This document shows positions 43,906-52,806 of a stretch of DNA of 64,000 nucleotides, one piece after another (position 1 is the stretch's first letter; every line of letters starts with the position of its first letter). The stretch comes from Aquimarina amphilecti (GTDB taxonomy: Bacteria; Bacteroidota; Bacteroidia; Flavobacteriales; Flavobacteriaceae): contig NZ_FOAB01000002.1 in the NCBI RefSeq assembly GCF_900109375.1, positions 124,001 to 188,000 of the forward strand, in the 5' to 3' direction. The notes beneath the pieces were generated by a model that ran no database searches, was not told the origin of the DNA, and saw only the letters and a program-made list of their open reading frames with translations. The translations under genes were made by a program, and so were the position numbers.

Positions 43906-45483
43906 TTACTTATATTTTGCTGAAATCTCTTTACAAGCTGAAAGTAATACATCCGTTACTTCGTCTGTTAACTTTCCGGCTTTTAAAGTGTCTAAAGTAT
44001 CTCTATGTTTAGCATTAAGATATTCTATAAAGTCACTTTCGAATTCTTTTATTTTATTAACAGGAACATCTCTTAATAAGTTTTTAGATCCAGCATAAAT
44101 AATTGCAATTTGATCTTCTACTGTATAAGGGTCATTCTGAGCCTGCTTTAAGATTTCTACGTTACGCTTACCTTTTTCAATTACGTTTAAGGTAGCTGCA
44201 TCAAGATCAGAACCAAACTTAGCAAATGCTTCTAGTTCACGGAACTGTGCTTGATCAAGCTTTAAGGTACCTGCTACTTTCTTCATTGATTTAATCTGAG
44301 CAGATCCACCTACACGAGATACAGAGATACCCACGTTAATTGCTGGACGAACACCAGAGTTAAACAAATCAGACGTTAAGAATATCTGACCATCTGTAAT
44401 AGAAATTACATTGGTTGGAATATATGCAGAAACATCACCCGCTTGTGTTTCGATAATTGGTAATGCAGTAAGTGATCCTCCACCTTTTACTTTATTTTTT
44501 AAAGAATCAGGAAGGTCATTCATATCCTTTGCAATACTATCATCTGCTATCACTTTTGCAGCACGCTCTAATAATCTAGAGTGAAGATAGAATACATCTC
44601 CAGGATATGCCTCACGTCCTGGTGGACGACGTAATAATAATGATACCTCACGGTATGCTACTGCTTGCTTAGATAAATCATCATAAATAATCAAAGCAGG
44701 ACGACCTGTATCACGGAAATACTCACCAATTGCAGCACCTGCAAACGGAGCATACACCTGCATTGGAGCAGGATCAGAAGCATTCGCAGCTACAATTGTA
44801 GTATACGCCATTGCTCCTTTATCTTCTAATACTTTAGCAATACCTGCTACTGTAGATGCTTTCTGTCCGATAGCAACATAAATACAGTAAACTGGCTCAC
44901 CAGCATCATAAAATTCTTTTTGATTCAGGATTGTATCGATACAAACTGTTGTCTTACCAGTTTGACGGTCACCAATCACCAATTCACGTTGTCCTCTACC
45001 TACTGGTACCATTGCATCAATAGACTTAATACCTGTCTGTAATGGTTCTGTTACCGGCTGACGGAAAACTACACCAGGAGCTTTACGCTCTAATGGCATT
45101 TCGAAAGTTTCACCTTCAATCGCTCCTTTTCCATCAATAGGATTTCCTAAAGTGTCCACTACACGACCTACAATTCCTTCTCCAACATTGATAGAAGCAA
45201 TTCTTTGTGTACGTTTAACCGTTACACCTTCTTTTACCTCTGTCGAAGAACCTAAAAGTACTACACCAACATTATCTTCTTCAAGATTCAGTACGATTCC
45301 TTCTAGTCCAGATTCGAATTCTACTAATTCTCCATATTGAGCGTTAGACAATCCGTATACTCTGGCGATACCATCACCAACCTGTAATACTGTACCTACT
45401 TCTTCTAGTGAAGCTGTAGCCTCAAATCCAGATAATTGTTGTTTTAATATTGCTGATACTTCAGCAGGATTCACCTCTGCCAT
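43906..45483 (-). CDS. atpA: ATP synthase F1 alpha subunit
   Basis: 525 residues from the ATG at 45483; a GTG 33 bases upstream is not used because relatives start [16 protein letters not shown]. Features: P-loop GDRQTGKT at 171-178, the [14 protein letters not shown] run before it, and the alpha signature [17 protein letters not shown]. The noncatalytic nucleotide site forms with beta subunits. Three copies are in each F1. The gene follows atpH with a 74-base gap that holds a small hairpin (GTGAGT/ACTCAC). The beta and epsilon genes are absent from this cluster. Confidence 0.97.
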   Translation of the reverse strand: MAEVNPAEVSAILKQQLSGFEATASLEEVGTVLQVGDGIARVYGLSNAQYGELVEFESGLEGIVLNLEEDNVGVVLLGSSTEVKEGVTVKRTQRIASINVGEGIVGRVVDTLGNPIDGKGAIEGETFEMPLERKAPGVVFRQPVTEPLQTGIKSIDAMVPVGRGQRELVIGDRQTGKTTVCIDTILNQKEFYDAGEPVYCIYVAIGQKASTVAGIAKVLEDKGAMAYTTIVAANASDPAPMQVYAPFAGAAIGEYFRDTGRPALIIYDDLSKQAVAYREVSLLLRRPPGREAYPGDVFYLHSRLLERAAKVIADDSIAKDMNDLPDSLKNKVKGGGSLTALPIIETQAGDVSAYIPTNVISITDGQIFLTSDLFNSGVRPAINVGISVSRVGGSAQIKSMKKVAGTLKLDQAQFRELEAFAKFGSDLDAATLNVIEKGKRNVEILKQAQNDPYTVEDQIAIIYAGSKNLLRDVPVNKIKEFESDFIEYLNAKHRDTLDTLKAGKLTDEVTDVLLSACKEISAKYK

Positions 45484-45557
45484 TTTATAATAGTTTGTAA
45501 AAGTGAGTAAATACACTCACCTTCTTATTATTAAATTTATATAATTGAAGTAATTTA

Positions 45558-46085
45558 TTAATTACTTAATTCTCTTTTTAAACTTGTTAGCTTATTAGCT
45601 ATACTTGCATTGTACTGCAAATCTCCTACTCTTAGAATAAAACCACCGATGATGCTCTCATCAATAACATTTTCTATTGTCGCTTCGTTTCCAGTCAATT
45701 CTTTTACTTTTGCCAAAACTTTTGAACTTAACACTTTATCTAAAGGAACTGCAGTGGTTACCTTAGCAATTTGAGTATTATTTAATTGATCAAATAAAAC
45801 GATATACTGCTTTGCCACATTATCTAGCAAGCTAACTCTTTTATTTTCTATTAATGTGTCAAAAAGTTTTTGTGTAAGATCTCCTGTGCTTTTAAAAATC
45901 TCACGCAAAGAAGCAAGCTTTACTTCGCTTTTGATCAAAGGACTATTCAATACCATTTTTAGATCAGAACTACTATCAATAGTAGCTATAATGCTTTGCA
46001 TATCTTTCTGAACATCCTCTGTGGCATTTTTATCCTGAGCCAAACTCAAAACTGCCTTAGCATAACGTATTGCTGCTCTACTCAT
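45558..46085 (-). CDS. atpH: ATP synthase F1 delta subunit
   Basis: 175 residues, all-helical N-terminal domain with AIRYAKAVLSLAQDKN and a C-terminal domain ending FILRVGDLQYNASIANKLTS, the conserved GGF-hairpin-like motif of delta/OSCP. It forms the stator cap on top of F1 and joins it to the b subunits. The ATG lies seven bases after the atpF stop. The order B-E-F-H-A-G is standard for the major ATP synthase operon. Confidence 0.95.
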   Translation of the reverse strand: MSRAAIRYAKAVLSLAQDKNATEDVQKDMQSIIATIDSSSDLKMVLNSPLIKSEVKLASLREIFKSTGDLTQKLFDTLIENKRVSLLDNVAKQYIVLFDQLNNTQIAKVTTAVPLDKVLSSKVLAKVKELTGNEATIENVIDESIIGGFILRVGDLQYNASIANKLTSLKRELSN

Positions 46086-46092
46086 CTTATGA

Positions 46093-46593
46093 TTAGTTTA
46101 AAGTAACATCTCCTAACATAGACTCTACCAATTCTAGTTGCTTGTCTTTGTCAGCTAATTCTTTTCTAACTACTTTTTCTGCTATCTCTACAGAAAGTCC
46201 CGCAACTTGACTCTTAAGGTCAGCTATCGCAGCTTTCTTTTCACTTTCTATTGTAGCTTGTGCCTGGGCAACAATCTTATCAGCCTCTATCTGAGCTTCA
46301 GACTTAGCATCTGCAATCATGTTTTCCTTCAATTGTCTTGCTTCTTTAAGCATTCCATCTCTCTCCGCACGTGCTTCATTAAGGATACGCTCGTTGTCTG
46401 CCTGAAGGTTTTGCATTTCTTTTTTAGCCGCTTCCGCAGATTCCAATGCATTCTTAATTCCTTCTTCTCTATTATTAACTGCTTCAAGAATAGGTTTCCA
46501 AGCAAATTTTCTTAATAATAATAGTAATCCTACAAACAATAGTATCTGCCAAAAAAACAGACCGAATGAAAAATCATTTATTAACTTATCCAT
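46093..46593 (-). CDS. atpF: ATP synthase F0 b subunit
   Basis: 166 residues: one N-terminal membrane helix (FFWQILLFVGLLLLLRKFAW) followed by a long charged coiled coil (AAKKEMQNLQADNERILNEA) with a basic stalk segment. It dimerises into the peripheral stator connecting F0 to F1. Size and pattern are typical of Bacteroidota b subunits. It is separated from atpE by 82 bases that hold a perfect 16-bp inverted repeat. Confidence 0.95.
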   Translation of the reverse strand: MDKLINDFSFGLFFWQILLFVGLLLLLRKFAWKPILEAVNNREEGIKNALESAEAAKKEMQNLQADNERILNEARAERDGMLKEARQLKENMIADAKSEAQIEADKIVAQAQATIESEKKAAIADLKSQVAGLSVEIAEKVVRKELADKDKQLELVESMLGDVTLN

Positions 46594-46633
46594 AATTAAA
46601 TATGTTATTTTCTTTAATGTTTAATTTCAAAGT

Positions 46634-46670
46634 AAACAATAGCTGTAACCAACCGTTACAGCTATTGTTT
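46634..46670 (-). repeat. 16-bp perfect stem-loop in the atpE-atpF gap
   Basis: AAACAATAGCTGTAAC (46634-46649) and GTTACAGCTATTGTTT (46655-46670) are exact complements around a five-base loop. The hairpin begins 6 bases after the atpE stop on the minus strand. ACTTTGAAATT follows, so there is no T-run for full termination. Confidence 0.88.
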
Positions 46671-46675
46671 ATAAA

Positions 46676-46867
46676 TTAAGCTGCGAATAATGCAGCAAAT
46701 CCAATACCTTCAATAAGTGCAGCTGCAATAAGCATAGCTGTTTGGATTTTTCCTGAAGCTTCTGGTTGACGAGCAATAGCTTCCATTGCTTGACCACCGA
46801 TTCTACCAATACCTAAACCAGCACCGATAACAATCAAACCAGCTCCTACATAATTTAAACCTTCCAT
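46676..46867 (-). CDS. atpE: ATP synthase F0 c subunit
   Basis: 63 residues, shorter than the E. coli 79 but usual for Bacteroidota. Two helices with the loop MEAIARQPEA (28-37) and the ion-carrying Glu53 in AALIEGIGFA. The Na+-type pattern (Gln in helix 1, ES/ET at the site) is not seen (GIGRIG and LIEGIG), which favours protons; this is an inference. The c-ring has many copies. The hairpin immediately downstream of its stop could stabilise this message or slow read-through into atpF. Confidence 0.95.
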   Translation of the reverse strand: MEGLNYVGAGLIVIGAGLGIGRIGGQAMEAIARQPEASGKIQTAMLIAAALIEGIGFAALFAA

Positions 46868-46900
46868 AATAAAGAATTAAAAAAATTAAACAATTAACGT

Positions 46901-47977
46901 TTAGTGATGTGCCTCTTCATTGGCTGAACCAAAATAAAGTGCAGACAACATCGTAAAAATATATGCTTGTAATGCTGCCACCAATAGTTCTAATATTGAT
47001 AACGCAAATGATAAACCAAATGATAATGGACTCCCAATCCAACTCTTAAATAAAAACATCATCCCAATAATACTCATAATCACTACGTGACCTGCAGTCA
47101 TATTCGCATACAAACGGATCATTAATGAAAAAGGTTTGATAAAAACACCTAGCAATTCTATTGGCGCTAAAACTATTTTCATAAATGTTGGAACACCTGG
47201 CATCCAAAAAATATGCCCCCAATAATTTTTATTTGCAGTAAGATTCGTAATTAAGAATGTTAATAGCGCTAAACCAAAAGTAACTGCAATATTTCCTGTT
47301 ACATTAACAGCTAGTGGAGTCATTCCTAATAAATTTAACAACCAGATAAAGAAAAAGGTTGTCAATAAAAAGCTCATATACTTTTTATAATGCTTCTTAC
47401 CTATATTTGGTATTGCAATCTCATCTCTTACAAAAACAACCAAAGGCTCTAAGAAACGCCCAATCCCTGTTGGAATACCGTTATTTTTCTTATATGATTT
47501 TGCCAATCCTCTAAACATAAAAAACATTAGCAAACCAATTAAAAGCATACTAACTACGTTTTTCGTAATTGAAAAATCTAATGGTTTTGCATTCGTTGCG
47601 TGATGATCTTCATCATAATTGATGGTACCTTCTGCATCCGTTTTATATATTTTAGAGTGATATAACTTGTAGTAATTACCGTCAACCTCAGCAAGAGTTT
47701 TTCCGTGATGAAATTTCGAAGAAGAAAAAACCTTTAATCCTCCGTCCCAAAGGATAACAGGCAATGAAAAACCATAATGTTTACCAGTTTCTTTATCAGA
47801 AAACAATGTAAAATCATGTGAATCTAGAAGGTGGTGATCAATAAATTCTTTAATTTCAGTCTTCAACCCACCTTTACCTTCTTTTTCTACTTTCTCAGTA
47901 TCTTTTGCCGCCAGATTCAAAGAAGTGAGAATCAAAGCTAAAGTCATAAAAATTCTAACTACACTAATTTTTTGCAT
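46901..47977 (-). CDS. atpB: ATP synthase F0 a subunit
   Basis: 358 residues, longer than the usual ~270 because of a signal-like N-terminal helix (MTLALILTSLNLAAK) and a periplasmic extension with several His residues (about 25-130), common in Bacteroidota. The essential arginine lies in PFSLMIRLYANMTAGHVV. About six helices make the proton half-channels against the c-ring. It has its own promoter box (48011-48018) in a 122-base gap after the AtpI-like gene. Confidence 0.95.
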   Translation of the reverse strand: MQKISVVRIFMTLALILTSLNLAAKDTEKVEKEGKGGLKTEIKEFIDHHLLDSHDFTLFSDKETGKHYGFSLPVILWDGGLKVFSSSKFHHGKTLAEVDGNYYKLYHSKIYKTDAEGTINYDEDHHATNAKPLDFSITKNVVSMLLIGLLMFFMFRGLAKSYKKNNGIPTGIGRFLEPLVVFVRDEIAIPNIGKKHYKKYMSFLLTTFFFIWLLNLLGMTPLAVNVTGNIAVTFGLALLTFLITNLTANKNYWGHIFWMPGVPTFMKIVLAPIELLGVFIKPFSLMIRLYANMTAGHVVIMSIIGMMFLFKSWIGSPLSFGLSFALSILELLVAALQAYIFTMLSALYFGSANEEAHH

Positions 47978-48010
47978 TCTAGGTCAGATTTCGGTTCCTA
48001 AATTTCGGTG

Positions 48011-48018
48011 CAAATGTA
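48011..48018 (-). promoter_or_regulatory. Candidate -7 box TACATTTG of the atpB operon
   Basis: Exact TAnnTTTG on the minus strand, 33 bases before the atpB ATG, with a predicted leader of about 27 bases. It may serve as the main promoter of atpBEFHAG, separate from read-through from sprE. Confidence 0.55.
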
Positions 48019-48099
48019 CATAATTAAGTTAGATTCTTAAACTATTTTACACAAATAAGTTTGAGAATATTTCAAAATAATTAACGTGTTGATTTTCAG

Positions 48100-48477
48100 T
48101 TATTTATTTGAATTAAGAATTTTAGAAACATAGTACACTTCCAAAATCAAACTAATCACATAAGGAGTGAAAAAGTCAAGAAAAACAGTTTTATCCATAA
48201 CAATACCATTCAGCTTCGTGATAGCAACAAAAACACCTAATTTCACAAAGCTACCGGCCAGAAAAATAAAACCAATTTGATCTTTAAACTTTTTTCTAAG
48301 GATCAAAATTACTGTAATCAATAGAACTGTATATACTGCATTAAAAACATATGAAAGATTAATAATAGCAGGGTTGTTTTTTATTGAAAAAAAACTAACA
48401 ACCCAAGTATGTATTCCATACACAACTAATAAAACTAAAAGAAAAATGCTTAAAAAGCTAAGTAAATTTTTAATCAT
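48100..48477 (-). CDS. AtpI-like membrane protein (DUF6168)
   Basis: 125 residues from the ATG at 48477; a TTG at 48513 would add 12. Four predicted helices (IKNLLSFLSIFLLVLLVVYG, AIINLSYVFNAVYTVLLITV, FIFLAGSFVKLGVFVAI, FFTPYVISLILEVYYV), with the FLAGSFVKLGVF run similar to AtpI/UncI and to a family I know as DUF6168. AtpI helps build the c-ring in other bacteria. It stands between atpZ and atpB, as expected of an AtpI gene. Confidence 0.78.
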   Translation of the reverse strand: MIKNLLSFLSIFLLVLLVVYGIHTWVVSFFSIKNNPAIINLSYVFNAVYTVLLITVILILRKKFKDQIGFIFLAGSFVKLGVFVAITKLNGIVMDKTVFLDFFTPYVISLILEVYYVSKILNSNK

Positions 48478-48557
48478 TAATTTACTATTATTTAATTGCT
48501 TATTTATTTTCAAAAAATATTTGGAAAGATTTTCGAAGAAAATTATTGAAAAACGGT

Positions 48558-48785
48558 TTATTTTTTAGAGTTATTAATCCTATCTAATTGCTTTATCACT
48601 AAATACAACGATGATGCCACCCCAAAAAGAACAAAACCCATTGTGAACCAATTTTTTTCTAATTGATAATAGGCATCTAACCTTTTGCCCACATAAGCGC
48701 AGACAAAAATAATTGCTCCCATTTCAAAAGCAATACCAGTTAGAGCTAAATACTTCCTAAGCTGATTTCCCTTGTTTTTGTCCAT
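48558..48785 (-). CDS. atpZ: AtpZ/AtpI family membrane protein
   Basis: 75 residues with two helices (LALTGIAFEMGAIIFVCAYV and FTMGFVLFGVASSLYLVIKQ), the layout of AtpZ/UncI-type small proteins placed before atp operons. AtpZ is reported to take part with AtpI in Mg/Ca uptake or c-ring assembly in Bacillus. Its first 29 bases overlap the end of the bactofilin gene, so it is translated from the same message. A further AtpI-like gene follows. Confidence 0.85.
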   Translation of the reverse strand: MDKNKGNQLRKYLALTGIAFEMGAIIFVCAYVGKRLDAYYQLEKNWFTMGFVLFGVASSLYLVIKQLDRINNSKK

Positions 48786-49176
48786 CTTGTTTGCCTCCCA
48801 GAGATTTTACACCACCTTTCATCACGCAAGATGCATTAAAAGTTGCTCCCGGTTCTACCGCTAACTTACCAACTGATACTTCGCCTTCTATATGTGCTGT
48901 TGGCTTTAATGATAATGTACCTGAAATCAATAGATTACCAGAAAACTTACCTTCGAAATCAGCATCAGAACACTCTAATGTACCTTGAATATAACCTGAT
49001 TTTCCAACCACTACTTTTCCCGTAGTTTTAAATGTACCTTCTATAGTACCCTCTACTCTAAAACCTCCTTCGGAGATAACATCTCCTACGATTTTAGTTC
49101 CTTCTGAAATTTTGTTCTGATTTCTTGAAAAATCTGTTAAAGCTTGATCTTTTCCTTTTTTATTGTCTGAAAACAT
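48757..49176 (-). CDS. Bactofilin (polymer-forming cytoskeletal protein)
   Basis: 139 residues. The bactofilin domain is visible as short repeated strands (GTKIVGDVISEGGFRVEGTI, GKVVVGKSGYIQGTLECSD, GEVSVGKLAVEPGA), flanked by flexible termini. Bactofilins form filaments at the membrane and organise cell-shape and envelope machines. It is located between the sprE-like gene (21 bases upstream) and atpZ (29-base overlap), a link between gliding/secretion, cytoskeleton and energy genes. The overlap makes co-regulation likely. Confidence 0.93.
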   Translation of the reverse strand: MFSDNKKGKDQALTDFSRNQNKISEGTKIVGDVISEGGFRVEGTIEGTFKTTGKVVVGKSGYIQGTLECSDADFEGKFSGNLLISGTLSLKPTAHIEGEVSVGKLAVEPGATFNASCVMKGGVKSLGGKQDGQKQGKSA

Positions 49177-49197
49177 ACTAATCGGGGGATTAAATTA

Positions 49198-51825
49198 TTA
49201 TTCTGATTTAGGTTGCAAATAACTATCGAGGTTCTTATGTATCTGGATGATTCTATAATTTGGTGAGGTAACAATGAAATATTCCTTATCTACCTTCTGA
49301 TAGTATTTCTTTCTACGGTTCCATTTTGTCATATCTACGCCTCTTGTATCTTCGATTTTACCAAGAATTAAAAGCTCTGCAAGGCCTTCTGCACCTAACT
49401 TATCTCTTTTAGTATGGACTACCACAAACTGCTGATCTTTTGTATAGATATCTAAAGAAACTTTCATTTTTTCATATCTAAGATCTTTTAAAATAGCGTC
49501 TAACCTTTCTTTAAGTTCTTGGGCTTGATTATCTCCAAATCTAGAATATGCATATACTAATTTATGATTTTTTTCTTCATCGATACCCTCTAACGCAAAA
49601 TCACTATTCTGTATTTGCGGAATAGTCGTTTGATAGATTAACTGTGCTTTTTTTCCTTCCGGACTTTGTGGGTAGTTAAGCGAAACATAATTTAATGCCG
49701 CTTTATATGGTTCAAAACCTTGATAACGACCTATCGCTTGAGCTTTCAATAATTCGAATTTCGGAACAAAATCTTCTCCACCGAATTTTGTAATCAACTC
49801 ATCACTTTCTTTTATTACTGAAGCATATTTTTGTTCCTTAAAATCCTTGTACAATCGATTGTACATTGATTCAGGACTATTTTGATCATCTTTTAATGCT
49901 TCATCAGGGTTTTGAAGAATTTTCGCATAACGCGAATCTCCATGTCTATTAATAATATCCTGTTTAAGTGAATTTGACTTTTCTGTGTTTCCTTGCAAAA
50001 AATAGATTTTATACAAATTATATTTCGAAGGAACAATTAAACGCTCTTCAGGATTACTTTCTAACAGCCCCTCGAACTTATCAGTTGCCAATCCATATTC
50101 CTGAAATTTCTCCTTATAAATAACACCTAATTGATAGTAAGCAAAATTTCTATCTGTTTGCAAACTGTCCAAAACAACCTTATCGGTTGGTAATTGTGTA
50201 ATATATGTTTGCGGATCAAAAGTGGGGTCTGTTTCAATCGAATATTCTTCTACCTCACTCTGTTCTTCACTAGAGACAGCTGTGGGATTAGTAATACTCG
50301 ATATTCTCCAATTATCCTGCAACTCTCTATTTCCATAAGTTCTTTTGAAAGCCGTCTTACCATAAGCTACTGTAGTGGGGTTATAAAAATAAAATGTTCC
50401 TCCTTCTTCTGGGTTTGGACCTCCACTATTTCCTAATCCAGTTCTGGGTTGATTAAAACGTTGTTCATTAGGAAGTTCCCCTTTTATTCTTGCAATCTCT
50501 GCTGCCGTCTCCGCAGCAATAGCCTCAGCTTTGATTTTTTCTGTATACTCCGAATAATACGCTAGTCTTTCTTCTGGAGACATCGCTACTACATTGAGAA
50601 TACTATCATTAGTTTTAGCAATTCCTTCATATAAAATTACATCGTCCAGATTTACCCTTTTCTTTTTTAATACACGGTACTTTTTAGAATCCACAATCAT
50701 CCGTTCTAATGTACTATCATAATAAGCCCCTGCTATTGCATATTCCTTATTATCAAAATTTATATCACCTAATGTTTTATAATTAAGTGACTGCAAATGT
50801 GTATCATCAGAATCAGTTCTTAAAGATTTATTATAAAATTGCACCGCCAAATCTATAGAATCTAGTGTATTAAAGTAAACAGCTTTCTGATTATAAATTT
50901 TATCGAGGAAAGGCCTGTTTTCACGATTTTCTTCTAGATCTGTTAGTAGTTCTAAAAATTCTTGCTTATTTCCAGTCTCATAATTAAAATTTCTCGCTTT
51001 TGCCATATATGCATTTAGCATATACCTTCTTGGCGTCTTTCTGTTAAGGTCGATTACTTGATCAAAAGCATAGTTAGCACTATCCTTATATCCTAACTGA
51101 TTCAGTAACTGACCTTTTATATATAGATACCGCCCTTTTTCTTCATTGTCTTTTGAGTGAATCGCTGCTTTACTAATATAGGTTACAGCCGAGTCTTTTT
51201 GTTCTAGATTAATATATGCTTGCGCTATCATTGACACTGCATCAGAATAATCCTGAGCTTCCATATATTCTTCCTCTACCATCTTCATTAAATCCTCTAT
51301 AGCCTTCTCATTGTTGTCTAAACGAAGATTGGCTTTTGCTCTCCAAACCTTAGCATGATTAATGTTATTACTAGTCGGGTATTTATATAGAATATAATTA
51401 AAAGCCTCTAAAGCCGGAATAAAGCGTTGTTCGTTATACCTTGCTTTTCCTAGAAGTAAAAACGATTCATCAATTTTAGGGTTTCGTTCCCTATCATCAA
51501 TTAACATGCTATGTTTTTGTATAGCCTTAGCTGCCTTTTCTTCTGCTTTATCAAAATTTTGATTAAGAACTTCATTAGGAAGTCTTACATCTTCACTAAC
51601 GATTAATCTTTCTACTGGGAGTAGTTCCCAAAAATTGTCTTTATAAGTTTGTACAATATCCTGCTTTCCTTTCTCAAAAGCTACTCTTCCGTTATAAAGC
51701 GTATTATTTTTAGTAGTTACATCGTGCCAAGCTCTATTAGTCCATTTGTCCTTCTTACGCGAACAACTAAACCCAATAGTAATTAGGAGAAGTACAACGA
51801 TGATCTGTGATAAATTTCTGTTCAA
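49198..51825 (-). CDS. sprE: TPR lipoprotein, gliding motility/T9SS component SprE (PorW)
   Basis: 875 residues from TTG (51825), which gives a clean lipoprotein signal IIVVLLLITIGFSC (C21). A longer frame to an ATG at 51948 adds 41 residues without signal character and is rejected. Many TPR-like units follow (for example RFIPALEAFNYILYKYPTSN, AVTYISKAAIHSKDNEEKGR), a disordered middle and a C-terminal globular part. F. johnsoniae SprE is a lipoprotein of about 870 residues with TPR repeats and is needed for gliding and T9SS secretion. Length, signal and the neighbouring bactofilin and ATP synthase genes support the call. Confidence 0.82.
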   Translation of the reverse strand: MNRNLSQIIVVLLLITIGFSCSRKKDKWTNRAWHDVTTKNNTLYNGRVAFEKGKQDIVQTYKDNFWELLPVERLIVSEDVRLPNEVLNQNFDKAEEKAAKAIQKHSMLIDDRERNPKIDESFLLLGKARYNEQRFIPALEAFNYILYKYPTSNNINHAKVWRAKANLRLDNNEKAIEDLMKMVEEEYMEAQDYSDAVSMIAQAYINLEQKDSAVTYISKAAIHSKDNEEKGRYLYIKGQLLNQLGYKDSANYAFDQVIDLNRKTPRRYMLNAYMAKARNFNYETGNKQEFLELLTDLEENRENRPFLDKIYNQKAVYFNTLDSIDLAVQFYNKSLRTDSDDTHLQSLNYKTLGDINFDNKEYAIAGAYYDSTLERMIVDSKKYRVLKKKRVNLDDVILYEGIAKTNDSILNVVAMSPEERLAYYSEYTEKIKAEAIAAETAAEIARIKGELPNEQRFNQPRTGLGNSGGPNPEEGGTFYFYNPTTVAYGKTAFKRTYGNRELQDNWRISSITNPTAVSSEEQSEVEEYSIETDPTFDPQTYITQLPTDKVVLDSLQTDRNFAYYQLGVIYKEKFQEYGLATDKFEGLLESNPEERLIVPSKYNLYKIYFLQGNTEKSNSLKQDIINRHGDSRYAKILQNPDEALKDDQNSPESMYNRLYKDFKEQKYASVIKESDELITKFGGEDFVPKFELLKAQAIGRYQGFEPYKAALNYVSLNYPQSPEGKKAQLIYQTTIPQIQNSDFALEGIDEEKNHKLVYAYSRFGDNQAQELKERLDAILKDLRYEKMKVSLDIYTKDQQFVVVHTKRDKLGAEGLAELLILGKIEDTRGVDMTKWNRRKKYYQKVDKEYFIVTSPNYRIIQIHKNLDSYLQPKSE

Positions 51826-52037
51826 ATCTGAATAATTTATACGCTGATAACTTAAAAACTTGCGTTTTAGTGCATCAGAACGGCATAAAAACCTTGCGTG
51901 AAATGTAAAAATACATTTCTTCTTGTAAAAAACCTCTGAACAACACATTTTTTTGTTGTTTCAATAGTTTTAAGTCAAACACCTTCTTCTTTATCTTATT
52001 TTCATAAAAATTGGTTGTCAATAAATAATTTTATTTC

Positions 52038-52073
52038 AAAAAAAACATCACTGATAAAAGATCAGTGATGTTT
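52038..52073 (-). terminator. Rho-independent terminator of the ABC transporter operon
   Basis: Perfect 13-bp stem AAACATCACTGAT/ATCAGTGATGTTT with loop AAAAG; on the minus strand it is followed by a run of T. It lies 34 bases after the ABC ATPase gene. Confidence 0.92.
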
Positions 52074-52106
52074 CAAAAAGTTTCCCGAAAACTTAATTGC
52101 TTAAAA

Positions 52107-52802
52107 TTATTTATTAAAATGCTCTTCGAGCTCTTTTAATGTTTCTGTAGAGGTTGCAAGATCTTTAACCACTTCTCCTTTGTCCAATACAACAATACGC
52201 TCACACACTTCTGTTACGTGCATCAAATCATGACTAGAAACCAAAACAGTAACAGTAGGATCTGCAGCTAGATCTTTGATAATCTTTTTTAAACGAATCT
52301 GAGTTGTAGGGTCCAAATTGGCGAATGGTTCATCTAAAATAACAACTTCAGGATTTCCGATCAACGCAGCTACTATTCCTGCTTTCTTCTGATTTCCTTT
52401 CGATAAATCTCTTAAATACTTCTTTTGACCCAATATTTCTCCATGAAAAAAATCTTCAAACTCTGCTAATAGTGCATCTACATCTGCCTTATTTTGACCA
52501 CGAAGCTCTCCTATAAAATAGAAATACTCCTCCGCTGTAAGATAACCAATCAAAAACGTTTCGTCTATAAATGCGGATGTAATTGATTTCCAATCCTCAT
52601 TTTCACTTACTTTTATTCCACTATTTTCTATATGACCTGTTGTTGGCTTAATAAGATCCAATAAAGCACTAAATAAAGTTGTTTTCCCGGCTCCATTATT
52701 ACCTACTAAACCAAAACTATCTCCTTTAGGAATTTCTAAATGCTCAATATTTAATACTGTATTCCCTGCATATGTCTTTGTAATATTATGTACTCCTATC
52801 AT
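52107..52802 (-). CDS. ABC transporter ATP-binding protein
   Basis: 231 residues from the ATG at 52802; a longer frame from 52922 would overlap the permease gene by 116 bases and is rejected. The Walker A GNNGAGKT lies at 34-41, Walker B is VVILDEPFANLD, and the signature reads LSKGNQKKAG (an LSGGQ variant usual in ABC-2 and drug exporters). With the membrane protein upstream it should form an exporter. Cargo is unknown. The gap to the permease stop is four bases. Confidence 0.9.
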   Translation of the reverse strand: MIGVHNITKTYAGNTVLNIEHLEIPKGDSFGLVGNNGAGKTTLFSALLDLIKPTTGHIENSGIKVSENEDWKSITSAFIDETFLIGYLTAEEYFYFIGELRGQNKADVDALLAEFEDFFHGEILGQKKYLRDLSKGNQKKAGIVAALIGNPEVVILDEPFANLDPTTQIRLKKIIKDLAADPTVTVLVSSHDLMHVTEVCERIVVLDKGEVVKDLATSTETLKELEEHFNK

Positions 52803-52806
52803 CTTC

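Noticed and set aside
45484..45516. GTG start of atpA
   Set aside because: Relatives start MAEVNPAEV; the upstream residues are not conserved in character.
51826..51948. Upstream extension of the sprE frame to an ATG
   Set aside because: It adds 41 residues without signal-peptide character ahead of a clean lipoprotein signal that starts at TTG 51825.
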